A DNA stretch of 64,000 bases, taken from Paraphaeosphaeria minitans (lineage: Eukaryota; Ascomycota; Dothideomycetes; Pleosporales; Didymosphaeriaceae). The translations under genes and the position numbers were made by a program. Positions within the stretch are counted from its first letter, which is position 1. Each line of letters begins with the position of its first letter. Of this stretch, positions 35,936 to 48,157 are shown piece after piece. The DNA is taken from positions 1,922,001 to 1,986,000 of the forward strand of contig WJXW01000001.1 in assembly GCA_015832175.1 (NCBI GenBank). The letters are read 5' to 3'. The notes under the pieces were generated by a model. It saw only the letters and a list, made by a program, of their open reading frames with translations. It was not told the DNA's origin and made no database searches.

Positions 35936-35945
35936 ATCACGTGAC
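35936..35945. promoter_or_regulatory. ATCACGTGAC palindromic box between PRMT5 and PRP43
   Basis: ATCACGTGAC matches RTCACGTG, readable on both strands except at the outer base, and is followed by an overlapping TGACGTGG. It sits about 90 bp upstream of the PRP43 start. Cbf1-like or other bHLH binding is inferred. Confidence 0.4.
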
Positions 35946-36027
35946 GTGGCGGTCCTACATTTTCGCCGGGCGCGAAGAAAAGTTGTAGGACATCATCACC
36001 ACCGCGACGCCCCGCCACAACAGCAAA

Positions 36028-38384
<2,357 letters not shown>

Positions 38385-38765
38385 GCAGTTGAGGCACACT
38401 GTAATATACACAATTATGAGCGCTGCACCGCGCCACTCCGACGGTATCAATACCCTCGGTGTGGTGTTAAAGCGCCGAGATACCCTGCCCGCAGCACGCA
38501 CAGCTTGGGTGGGCAAAATGGAGGACGCGAAGTGGCTTTAGATGTGCATTGGGTGGAAGTGGATAGACTTATCTGTATCATGACTGGATAGCACTGATGC
38601 AATTGCTAGCGAGGCAGGGGTGCTGCCACTTCCTGTACAAGTATACATTGTTCTTGTCTGACCTCAGAGATGCAACTGTTCTATTCCTTCTCCATCTTGC
38701 CGTTTGGCAGCTATCGCTCGCTAGACCCACCCTAGACCCACCCTTCCTTAGTCGCTACCTCCGAC

Positions 38766-39632
38766 ATGTCCAACTTTTTTGATGCGCGCAACACCTCGCC
38801 GACAGCTGATCGCAAACCTCCGCACCGCCGCGACACGCTTCGCACACCTCTCACCATGGCGCCAATCCATGTGTCCGAAGAGAACCTTCTCCACGTCACA
38901 CGTATATCGCAATATGTCCCTCTCCCGCCCACAAGCCTACACGCCGCGCTCCCCGCCCTCAGCGCCGAAGTCTTCTCCCCGCTCCTCCTAACCTACTACC
39001 CGCCCGCCAAAGGCATCATCCTCGCCTACGAAAACGTCTCTCTCTCCGCGCAGCCGCCCAAAACCTCCATCCACAAGTCATCCCGAAAGCACGCCTCCTC
39101 AGCGCCCGACTCCGATGACGAGGAGCGCCGCGCCGAAGCCGAGGAAGGCATCGTCCTCACCCGCTGCGTCGACGAGTATATGGCGCCGTACGTCTGGGCC
39201 ACCGCCTCTTTGCTTGTCTGGCGCCCCGCGCCCAACGCGTATCTCGACGCTACGCTCACGCACCAGGCGGGCACGCACATCACGCTCGCGCATCTCAACA
39301 CATTTGCCATCACCGTCATGAAAGAGCACTTGCCGGCAGATTGGACGTGGAACGCCGCGCAGGCGGGGAAGAAGACGAAGGGTTTTGATGGAAGGATTGC
39401 GGATGAGGGGGGATGGTGGATGGATGGGGAGTTGAATGAGGTGAAGAAGGGTACCAGCATGCGGGTGAGGGTGCGCGAGTGGGATGTTAGGGGTGGCAAG
39501 GGGAAGGGCGTGTTGAGGGTTGACGGGAGCTTGTTGCGTTTAGAGGAGGAGAGCGTGAGGGCGGCGAAGAAGGCGGGGAAGGCGGCACAAGGGAGGAGCG
39601 CAAGGGAGGCGGAGGGTATGGAGGTGGACTGA
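38766..39632 (+). CDS. RPA43: DNA-directed RNA polymerase I subunit RPA43
   Basis: Stalk subunit of RNA polymerase I that contacts the initiation factor Rrn3; nucleolar. Single frame, 288 residues. Family-like N-terminal domain: ISQYVPLPPTSLHAALPAL, VFSPLLLTYYPPAKGIILAYENV. The OB-like part includes YMAPYVWATASLLVWRP and AHLNTFAITVMKEHLPADW. The C-terminal third is Lys/Glu-rich (RAAKKAGKAAQGRSAREAEG). An acidic Ser/Asp linker interrupts the domain. The first ATG is used; an in-frame ATG at MAPIHVSEENLL (38856) is an alternative. No intron seen. Confidence 0.8.
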   Translation: MSNFFDARNTSPTADRKPPHRRDTLRTPLTMAPIHVSEENLLHVTRISQYVPLPPTSLHAALPALSAEVFSPLLLTYYPPAKGIILAYENVSLSAQPPKTSIHKSSRKHASSAPDSDDEERRAEAEEGIVLTRCVDEYMAPYVWATASLLVWRPAPNAYLDATLTHQAGTHITLAHLNTFAITVMKEHLPADWTWNAAQAGKKTKGFDGRIADEGGWWMDGELNEVKKGTSMRVRVREWDVRGGKGKGVLRVDGSLLRLEEESVRAAKKAGKAAQGRSAREAEGMEVD

Positions 39633-39996
39633 AGACATGGTGAGGTCGAATACTCATTACCAACAGTGGACGCTGCAGGAACGCGGGCGAATGTGCAAAA
39701 CGCTTCGAAGGTAGCCTGGAACAAGGTCGAGGGGACATCAGGCGCCGCCATGCGAAACACTTGTGGGGAGGCAGCACACTGGGGCAAGGAAAAGCATAAG
39801 CATAGGCGCCTGGTTTGGAGTCAAAGTTTGGGGTATATATCTATCTACTCCGACAAGCTTGCCTCTGCAGCAAGCAGGTTCGTCACTTCATTTTCGATTA
39901 CTATGGACCTCAGCAACAGCCTTTTCGCGTGCGTAGCGGAGCGTCAGCGAGCAACCTGATGTCGCCGCGGTACTCGGTCTTCCCGTCGCCCTTCCC

Positions 39997-40937
39997 TCAT
40001 AGATAGTCCTTCTTCCGGCCCGTGCGTGTGTACTGGTTGAGGTGCCATTCGACATCACCCTCCTTAGAATCCAGCGTCCCGCTTCTTATCTCGAACAGTC
40101 GCATGCTCATCCTCGGTCCCACTTCTGCCAGTTCGACGCTCTGGTATCCGGTACGCACATAGACATGATGTCTGACCTCGATCGTATCTTCCCTGTTCAC
40201 GAATGTAACGACTCTGTTGCCTATCTTGACAGCGCCATCCCGCGGCGGGAACAAATGCTTGATAATCGTGACGACTCGTTCGCCGAGTTTTGACGTGAAC
40301 CCTTCGAAGATCAAGTGCGGGTATGATTCCGACACCGTTCCGCGTGACGCATTAGGTATGTCTGAGCGGAGGACGACGTTGTGGAGCGAGAAGGAAGCTG
40401 TCGGGCCGTGGGGCAGGTGGGAGACTGTCAAGGCTGTCGGGGTTCCGCGGTGTTCGTGTACCAGAACCACATCCGACAGTCCACTCGAGTTTGCGCTCCC
40501 GACGAGGTTGCCCAGGATCAGATTTCCGCGGTTCAGTCGTATGCTCGTGGGTAGCAATAATCTGATCTCCTTCGCGAATGTGCCCAATCGGCTCGACGGG
40601 TCTCGGCTGGTCGTGACCAGGATGCGCGGGTCTACTACGCCAGACAACTGCGAGTACTCATCGTCCATCCCAAGTTCTTCTTCCACCGTTCGGTCGGCCC
40701 GTGATTCGTCATATTTGTAGTCTTGTCGCAGAGCCTAAGGTCGTGGTGTTAGCCCACTGGATAGATTTGCAAAGCGACTAGACTGACTGTGTCCTCGGCA
40801 AGATCTTTCGTCAGGGGTTTCCCAGAACTGAGCGACTGCTTCAGCGCGGCGCGCTTCGCTGCCAACTCTGCGTCTCGGAGGGTCAAAGCCCTGCGATACA
40901 GGTAATCCCTTCGCTCGCGCGCCTGTCGTCGCTGCAT
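39997..40937 (-). CDS. IMP4: U3 snoRNP protein IMP4 (Brix domain)
   Basis: Component of the small-subunit processome that stabilises U3 snoRNA-pre-rRNA pairing in the nucleolus. Two exons (40937-40788, 40734-39997) give 295 residues. The start [20 protein letters not shown] matches the IMP4 N-terminus. Exon 2 contains the Brix signature: [78 protein letters not shown]. It ends [10 protein letters not shown]. The intron is 53 nt with a GTCAGT donor. Confidence 0.93.
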
Positions 40938-41326
40938 GGCTGTCGAGTGTCGCGCTTTCTTCTGGGAGGTGCGGCGCGCCTGTAATTTTTGGTGGTTGGT
41001 GTATGTGTGAGCAACAGCGGATCCGAAGCGTAGAATATCGTACAGAGTTGCTTGAGTTCGTTCGCGTTGCGATAAAGTTCGAGAATTATTTTAGCGTTGG
41101 CCCGTGCATTGATATTTAGGTATCGATAACGGCGGGTAGGGAACGATACGACCCGTATCTGCACCATGCTTTCCACTCCGCTTTCGCGTGCAATTGTATA
41201 ATTGGGGACAGCGAAACAAGATCATATCGGGCAGCTTCACATTTCTAGGAACAGAACCTAGAATTCTGAATTCTTGGGCTCGCCTCCGGTCCCAACTCCC
41301 ACCCGGCACACAGGCGTTAGCTTCAT

Positions 41327-42961
41327 CTACAATCGATACCTGAAGTGCTTGTTCTCCTTATCCGTCAGATCCAAAAATTCCTCGTCCTTCATCCTCTCCA
41401 CAGCCAGGGTATCTCTCCTCTTATTTTCGTTAGCATAGTACATCCTTAACAGCATGGTAAGCCCAGCTGCAACCGCGCAAGTCACAATAATTGTGATCTT
41501 TGCAGGCACGAACTCCGGTGCATCATTCTGCCTGAACGTCAATGGGCCGATGATATTACCGAGACAGAATGACATGAGCAGAATCGCGTTCATCGTCACC
41601 TTCTTGGTGTGTCCGGCAATGTTGGCGGCGACCCAAGAGTATAGCAATGGCAGACTGGCGCCGATGCAGTTGGTGAGGTAGTTGCCGATCAGCTTTCCGG
41701 CCTTGTTCGAGTTTGGCAAGAAGGCCATGAGAGCGCCTCCGATGGCACCGGGAATGAGAAGCGTCACGACATTAAGACCTCGCTGATCGAAGCGACCGCC
41801 AAGATATGTGGCCACCAGAATGGAGATAATGCTTACTGCACCAGATGGGAGCTGAAGTAGGGCCGTGTGTTTGGAGTCAAAGCCGAAGCCTTTGATCAGT
41901 GTGGCCTGATACGAAGATATAGCACCATTCGGGACGTTGGAAGAGATGGTGATCAGTGAAAGCATCCAAGTTTGTGGGTCTTTGAGACATTCAACGACTT
42001 GGTGCCACTTGAAATGCTTGTTCTCGATTCCAGTCTGGTTTTCGCGAAGGCGTTCGACGGCCCATACCTTCTCTGCAGGAGTCAGGCGCGACGACATTGG
42101 GTTGTCTGGTAGCAAAAGCATCACTGGCCGGTCAGCATATGACGCATAAGATTTCAACGTGGGGATCCTTACCGAGCACGCCCACCGAGACCGTAAGGAG
42201 GCCGACGACCAGGAACATGATCTGCCAGCTTGTGAAGGTCTTACTCGTGTAGTGTTGGAAGCCAAACGAGATCAGCGACCCAATCATCGTCCCTGTTCCA
42301 ACACCAAGATACCAGATGCCGGTGCGCAACGGTTGTTCCTGCTTCTTGTACCACATTCCTGTGATCAAGATCAAGCTTGGAGCGACCGTCGATTCAAAGC
42401 AGCCTAGTAGGACCCGAGTCGCGACAAGGGCGCCGTAGTTCTTGCACACGCATGTGAAGGCAGTCACCATACCCCACAGCGCAACGGCGGCACCAAGATA
42501 CTTCGCAGTCGGAAAGCGTTGCATACCACAACCATGAGGGAATTCGAGTGCCAGATATGACACATAGAAGAAGAGAGCGAGGTTCGAGAATTGCGCCGTG
42601 GTAATGTTGGCGTCGTCATAAAGGCCCATGACGGCCGCATAATTCACTGGCCTTTGTTAGCAGGCCAGTCGTCGCTACATTGGGTTACTATCGTACCCAA
42701 AGTCTTGTCGAGATACTGTAGGCACTAACAACACCACATTAACGGCATGATCATCCAGTCTATTTTCTTCACCAACTTTCTCTCGTTTTCGGCAGTCATT
42801 CGACCAACATTATGCTGATTTTTGAGGAAACGCAGCGCCTCGTCGCCATCTTTAGTGCTTTCCGAGACAACATCAACGCTTCCGATCTCGAAATCAGAAT
42901 GCGGTACCGGAAACGAATGTCCTGAATTCTTTTCAGCTGTCTCTGATCGTGGAGCGCCCAT
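41327..42961 (-). pseudogene. Dal5-family MFS transporter gene with an in-frame premature stop
   Basis: Proton-coupled anion:cation symporter family (allantoate/nicotinate/vitamin permeases), plasma membrane. Exon 1 ends KKIDWMIMPLMWCC, then TAG (42725-42727), then CLQYLDKTL and a GTACGA donor. Exon 2 resumes VNYAAVMGLYDD. Family members have an aromatic residue, normally Tyr, at the TAG. The rest looks intact: QRFPTAKYLG, TRVLLGCFESTVAPSLILIT, GIWYLGVGTGTMIGSLISFG, and exon 3 with the remaining helices, ending KENKHFRYRL. Skipping the stop by using a weak GT just upstream keeps frame but deletes the conserved YLDK part of helix 1. So it is probably a recent pseudogene or a strain allele. Start taken at MGAPRSETAEK (42961); an upstream in-frame ATG is at 43111. 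Confidence 0.7.
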
Positions 42962-43407
42962 TTTGGCAACTTTTGGAGGTGTAGAATCTACGAAACTACG
43001 TCTGATGTCGCACAATATATCTCTACCAGCATCAATCCCAACCCACATGCCGACGCCCCTCACCTCACTGCCGACTTCGAATTCAAGATCGTCATATCCG
43101 GCACTGTCCATCGTGGCGATCGATTATTCCTTATCTTGAACCCTTGCTCGAGGCGCGTCGCTCCAGATCTTTGGTCCATGGTGCATCGGGACCTTCTCCC
43201 TACGGAAGCTAGCAGCCGTCTGTGGCTACATGCTGGCTTATGTTGATAAGATAGACGGTAGTATTGTAAGATGCAGGGACGGAGATAGGCTCTGGTCTAT
43301 GACGTTCACAGCTCGTGTAAAGCGCGCTAGCCTAGACAAGGCAGGGGGTTGCTGTGGTGGAGAGATAGAGAACTTGAGACGCCCTGGCGTCCAGCACACA
43401 CATTTTC

Positions 43408-43815
43408 TTACTGAATGGTGTAAGGACTTGACCCACCAACCGTCATATTGTACTGCAAACCATCACCACAATGCGTAGCGCACGTTTTTGCGCCTAAGCC
43501 ACCGTGTCTCCTCTGGTAGCTGCATACCTGATAGCTTTGCGACCCCCAGGTTGCGTTGAACCACCAACTTTTGCCGCTGGAGTTAATGTGGTATATTCGC
43601 ATGGCCGACCCCGTTGCACGAAGTACTGAACCCAGTCTCCGACCCTCGACATACCGCGCGCTATCATGGTCGTGGGCTTTCGTAGACTCATGCATAACCA
43701 ACGATAGCATGTGGTCTTTTTCACAAGGGTTATATCCAAATCTTATCCTGGCGATAAGAGCAATTAGCGTCGATACTGATGCCGTCGAGAATGGACAAAC
43801 GACGCATGGCAGCAT
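43408..43815 (-). CDS. Hypothetical ORF with Cys-containing C-terminal part
   Basis: 135-residue open frame, not recognised. The last 70 residues look protein-like and secreted-type: MRIYHINSSGKSWWFNATWG, then VCSYQRR and KTCATHCGDGLQYNMTVGG, with two N-glycosylation sequons (NAT, NMT) and four cysteines in this part. The N-terminal part is not a clear signal peptide, so the true first exon may be elsewhere or lost. Possibly a decayed secreted protein gene. Confidence 0.25.
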   Translation of the reverse strand: MLPCVVCPFSTASVSTLIALIARIRFGYNPCEKDHMLSLVMHESTKAHDHDSARYVEGRRLGSVLRATGSAMRIYHINSSGKSWWFNATWGSQSYQVCSYQRRHGGLGAKTCATHCGDGLQYNMTVGGSSPYTIQ

Positions 43816-44054
43816 CGCGGCTCAGGCACCAATACGCAAAGTCGATAGTTCTATGTTCGATCCGGTCCCTAACAAGTAGTATCACTTCCCGCTGGGCGCT
43901 CATTCGCCAGATCGTTTCCTATTTCTCAGCGCAATCGAAAACCTGGCCCGGAGTTGGGACTCTGACATCAATGATATTGATTAAGAGCGTCTGTATGCTG
44001 TACTAGTATACACGGTTATCGGCAATAGATCATATTTATAAGGAGGAAAGTCCA

Positions 44055-44291
44055 TTGAGGCTGTATAATCTAGAGATACTTGCTCGGGAAGTGGAAGAAC
44101 AGGAGGGTACGTTCGAGAGAGTTGGTTACTTCGAGGAGTATTTCGGAGCTGCGGACACGTGGCACAAATTCCCACTAGATGGTGGCCCTCTAGGTGCGCC
44201 GCTGAAGCTTGTACAAGAGAAGAGGCTGATTTCTTTTGATTTATTTTGCGCGCAGCCGAGCCAGCGACTTAGCCATCGCAGTGGAATGTGA
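44055..44291 (+). pseudogene. Possible C-terminal relic of a HET-domain protein
   Basis: Short frame whose first half, EEQEGTFERVGYFEEYFG, resembles the end of fungal heterokaryon-incompatibility (HET) proteins, where a loop of the type GTFxRVGxF precedes the last strand. The HET domain itself is absent upstream; stops occur just before the segment. Identification rests on this short resemblance only. Confidence 0.22.
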
Positions 44292-44660
44292 AGTTATTTG
44301 ACGAAGGTCAACCTGTTGCTACGCCAGATTCAATGTATGCATGCAGAGGTTTGTGGATTTTCGTGTAAATATAGTTCACTAGTACAATTATGATGTTTAC
44401 TGCGCATGGCTCTCCACAAATCCCGATTGCCAGCGCGCAACGCAACTGGCCCCGCTTCGACGCCTGCTGCTGGAACCATATCGCCAATAACAAGCATGTG
44501 ATTAGCTCTCTCCACAATTTATTGAATGACAGTCAATCGAAATATGTTCATTGCTGACTTAGAGCTAATACCTAGTACTTGGACATCTAGATGTGCTGAT
44601 CGGAGACGAGGTGTCGGTCTTTCGGGGTGGGAGAGTTCCATTTACACTTCGACCGCGAGC

Positions 44661-44906
44661 TGTCACAGGGAATTTCGGTTATGAGTTTATGTGGCGCGTA
44701 TGGGATACGGGTAGGGCCATGGGCCCTACAACACGAACAGGGCGATCACCTGAGAGGTGATCACCTGACTACTACGAGCTTCTCACTCAGCTTACTACTT
44801 CCTTATGTAAACTAGGTCTATATAAGACACACTACTGAGCAGGCTTCTCCAGTTCAGTGACAATACACTTGATCAACCTAAGCAGTATCCTCAGTTCAAC
44901 TCCACA
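44661..44906 (+). mobile_element. Possible LTR of a retrotransposon
   Basis: A 246-bp segment begins TGTCACAG and ends CTCCACA (TG...CA). It carries a TATA-like CTATATAAGACACAC about 85 bp before its end, followed by a TTCAGTGACAATACAC run of the type seen in fungal copia LTRs. No second LTR, target duplication or reverse-transcriptase frame was found nearby. The assignment is pattern-based and weak. Confidence 0.25.
44711..44766. repeat. Two adjacent perfect short inverted repeats
   Basis: GTAGGGCC (44711-44718) and GGCCCTAC (44722-44729) flank ATG. GATCACCT (44744-44751) and AGGTGATC (44755-44762) flank GAG, and AGGTGATCACCT (44755-44766) is itself a perfect 12-bp palindrome. They may form hairpins or bind a dimeric factor. 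They fall inside the possible LTR. Confidence 0.6.
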
Positions 44907-45156
44907 GTTTATCGGTCATTGATGTCTTCAAGACGTCATGTTGGGAGAGGTAGCTAATGGGTATATTCCTGGTATAGATCTTGCAGAGAAGGTTGCCTAC
45001 CTATGGTAGTAGACGTCAAGAAGAGATTAAGACTGCGCCCGAAGACCTCAAAGCGCATACTCTGAAGCCTTCAAGCCAGGAGCCAGCGGTCAATGCACTG
45101 TACATGGCTCTCAAATGCCAAGATCTTATAACGACCCAGGTGCCTTCGCATCAATC

Positions 45157-46272
45157 CTACTTTGCTACCTCTCCATCCTTATCCAGATCGTACGCCTCTG
45201 CAATTGTCGAAGCCACGTCTGTCCACGAATCTGTGCTCCACCTCGACATGTAACTAGGCGGACGATCCGTTGGTGTAGAGGCATTACTCGAATAGCATTC
45301 CCAATCGTCGGCTAGCGTTGCAGCATCATCGACACAGCTTTGTGCCGAGACTGGACCTATGTGCTCCTCTAACTCTTTCTCAAACACCTGAATACCGGCG
45401 ACTGTGCAGAGATCACGCAGAATTGTGTCGTCAGACGTGATTGGGAATGAGTATCGATAAGGTCCCATGTCTGAGTTTTGATGCATTCGTTGCTCCACGG
45501 GTTCTTCCAGCGTTCCCCTTTCCTGACCTTCTTCTACCGGGTCTGCTTTTCCACGATCCTTGGCCGCAGCATCCTTGAGCTCTGTCAAAAGAGCTCTAGT
45601 CTTGCGCAAATCAGCTTTGTGTGCAAGTTCCCTACTCGCGTGTAGCAGCAATCGTTCCATCCCGTCGTCATTGTTCGGCCCAAATACTTTCTTTGTCTTA
45701 ATCTTGCAAAGTGGGAAGAGGATCGAACATTTTGTCTTCTCGTTGACCATTTGAGACTCAAACCAGATCCCTTCTATTTCCACGTTTCTAAGCTGCCCCT
45801 CAAGTTTCGCGATCTGCGCGCAAGTGATCGCCCAGTGGAAAAGTGGGTCTGAAGAAGCGCCGAAGAGGTCGAGGTCGTAGATTTTTCGTGATACATGCAA
45901 TTTTATATGTCGAATGAATGATCTCGCATACGGAGACAGTGAGTCCAAGAATAATGGGAAGATGCCCTGATGATCTGCTGGAACAAATCTGACGGCATTA
46001 TACAGCAAGGGAAGTGCTTCTTCGTAGATGAACTTGTTCGTCCGCAATAACTGTAGACTGATGGACCGGTTGCGGCCCGGTTCTAGCCAGGCTTTGACGC
46101 GAGGTATGATGGCACCTGTAGCCGAATCTCGACGCGCAATTTTCTTGTCTCTGCCAATATTCACGACCAAGTCAGGGACTGAAGGATCACTCAAAGTCCA
46201 CTTCCAGATTTCAAGCCTTAGCTCCTTTGGTAGAGAGAGCAGATGGCTATTTTTCCATGCCGGCACGCCCAT
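45157..46272 (-). CDS. 2EXR/F-box-like fungal protein of unknown function
   Basis: Single 371-residue frame. It opens HLLSLPKELRLEIWKWTLSD, the 2EXR/DUF7730-like start common in Pezizomycotina, followed by SLQLLRTNKFIYEEALPLLY, the usual second block. The middle is alpha/beta with no catalytic motif. The last 150 residues are acidic and Ser/Thr-rich (DDWECYSSNASTPTDRPPSY) and likely disordered. No signal peptide or membrane segment. Such proteins are expanded in filamentous fungi and lack an assigned biochemical role. It stands alone in an accessory region. Confidence 0.65.
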   Translation of the reverse strand: MGVPAWKNSHLLSLPKELRLEIWKWTLSDPSVPDLVVNIGRDKKIARRDSATGAIIPRVKAWLEPGRNRSISLQLLRTNKFIYEEALPLLYNAVRFVPADHQGIFPLFLDSLSPYARSFIRHIKLHVSRKIYDLDLFGASSDPLFHWAITCAQIAKLEGQLRNVEIEGIWFESQMVNEKTKCSILFPLCKIKTKKVFGPNNDDGMERLLLHASRELAHKADLRKTRALLTELKDAAAKDRGKADPVEEGQERGTLEEPVEQRMHQNSDMGPYRYSFPITSDDTILRDLCTVAGIQVFEKELEEHIGPVSAQSCVDDAATLADDWECYSSNASTPTDRPPSYMSRWSTDSWTDVASTIAEAYDLDKDGEVAK

Positions 46273-48157
46273 GGTTATGCTTTCGAAGTCGCTACTAGGC
46301 AGATAACCCTAGCTCGAAGGGTTGTTAGACAGGTTGTCAGATTGGCCTCGCACCGCAACTGTTTTATCGAAATTTTGCAGACGTTATCACCAGCCGCAGA
46401 GGTACATGATCGTAGCTAAGACTCTCCCACTAGTTACAAGTGACGTTGAAGCGAATGCTTGAGCGGCTGATTATCAACAGTTGCAGGATTGTGTCGCTCA
46501 GCCCGGTGTTACAGATTGATGATGGCTGCAGCTAGTAAGAAAGAGATTCAAAGGCTTAAGACGCAGAATGCCGATTTTGATGAAATATTTGTCTCGTGGA
46601 TGGAGCTGGTGTGAATATCTATGGGTTCGATGAAAGGGTGCTGCCTAGAGTTCCCCAGCACCCCTCAACCCCACTTCGCTAAACCTCATTTGGAAGGTGG
46701 TATAAGACTAACTCCGCCCCAGCAGCACTTCTGTCTATCAAACGCCTCATACATCATGTGTAATTTTTCATCTTGGCGATTGGGCCAATCCTTTGCCCAC
46801 CTGAGCACCGAGTTTTGATTTCCAGCCGTCGCGTGAAATGGCGATCATCGTTCTGGTGAGCTGGCTCAGCTGAGCTGGAATTACCACGCTTCCTGCTCTG
46901 TAGAGAAAGCTACCTTAGTAAGCATATTACTAGTAATATTCCAGGAGTCCAACGCTGCACAATCGCCTTGCTGAACCCTCTTCCAAACAAGCCGATTGTC
47001 TGATTCATGCCTTTGCCACTTGCGATTGCCAATTTCAACATGATTCTTACCTGACTGACATGCACAAATCCCGAATTCGCGTATGTGGGCACCGTGCCCG
47101 GTCTGCTCGGCGCAAAAAGACTCCTTGGTCCAACCACAGCCTGTAGCCCTGTCTCCCGTCGAGTTCACGTGCCGCTTAAAGGATATCAACCTTTTGAAGT
47201 TCCGGATACGAAGGATGGCTGGAAACGAGAGATGTATCGAAATAGGATTTGAACAAGGGCGGCCAAGGTGTTATTATAGAAGGCCGGCAGACTATTGAAG
47301 AAGAGGTCCGGATCACATGTTACAGTAGGATCAAAAGCTTTGGGATTCGTCTCATATAACTTGGTCGCCCAATGGCCGGAAATGATGCGATCGTTGAATG
47401 CAACCATAAGGCCTCTGTCCGTGGTTCAATTCAAGATCGTCAATTGCTTGTTGTTCGGAAAACAAGGATTGCGGGCTATAAACTCTTCACCAGTGACTGA
47501 TAATTGGCCATATAGAGTGTCGTCCAAAGGTTTATATATAGACCCGCCTGAGATTGTGCCGCCGGTGAATATAGCCCTGTATAGATGTTACGGACATATT
47601 CACAGGACTTCGGGAAGCGTAGTGTTACTTCCCAACCTCGTCAGGCCCAAACGTTCGCTCGCTGTGGTTATAATGCGGCGCGGTAATGCTGGTGCAGAAT
47701 TGCTACAAGCCAAAAGCAAGGCGGACGCTAGGATGGTGAGAAGTATATATGGGGCTGGAGATGACCACAGTGCTTACATGAAAAAAAACATGCTATAGAA
47801 GCTTACTTATTTACTTTCCATAACACTCTTGAAGAAGTGCTAGGTTTTACAATTGTTATCAAAGTGATAGCAAGCTTGATCTTGAAGGTGTAAGTGAAGG
47901 CAGCACATATACTTGGCGAGAGAAATCCAACATTGCGCGCGAATGACTTGTCTATCGCGTTCATTTAATCCGATTCTCGACATAATCAATTTTACGTGGT
48001 ACTTTGATTGTAAATTCTCGCATTAGGAACTTTGAACTGCCCAAGAAGGCTCGAATTGGTATTACTGCATTAATCTGGACATTTAGGGCTCTGAATATGG
48101 TAAAACTCCAAACGCGAAAGATTTTGTCTATTACTACTATCTTTGGACATTCGTATC
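46273..48157. other. Gene-poor stretch downstream of the exopolygalacturonase
   Basis: 1.9 kb without a convincing gene. On the minus strand near 47.5 kb a TATATATAAACC box precedes a short ORF (47186-47407) and then a Cys-containing frame (46881-47189; CGWTKESFCAEQ, FGICACQSG). These could be a decayed secreted-protein gene. Nothing else is recognised. Confidence 0.4.

Larger units (their letters stand above)
42962..45156. other. Accessory gene-poor stretch with relics and palindromes
   Basis: 2.2 kb without a convincing intact gene. It holds an unexplained Cys-containing ORF (43408-43815, minus), a possible HET-protein fragment (44055-44291, plus), two short perfect inverted repeats (44711-44766) and a possible LTR (44661-44906). 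Each is described separately. Confidence 0.5.

Noticed and set aside
39026..39787. 253-codon minus-strand ORF opposite RPA43
   Set aside because: Antisense shadow; the plus strand carries RPA43 motifs.
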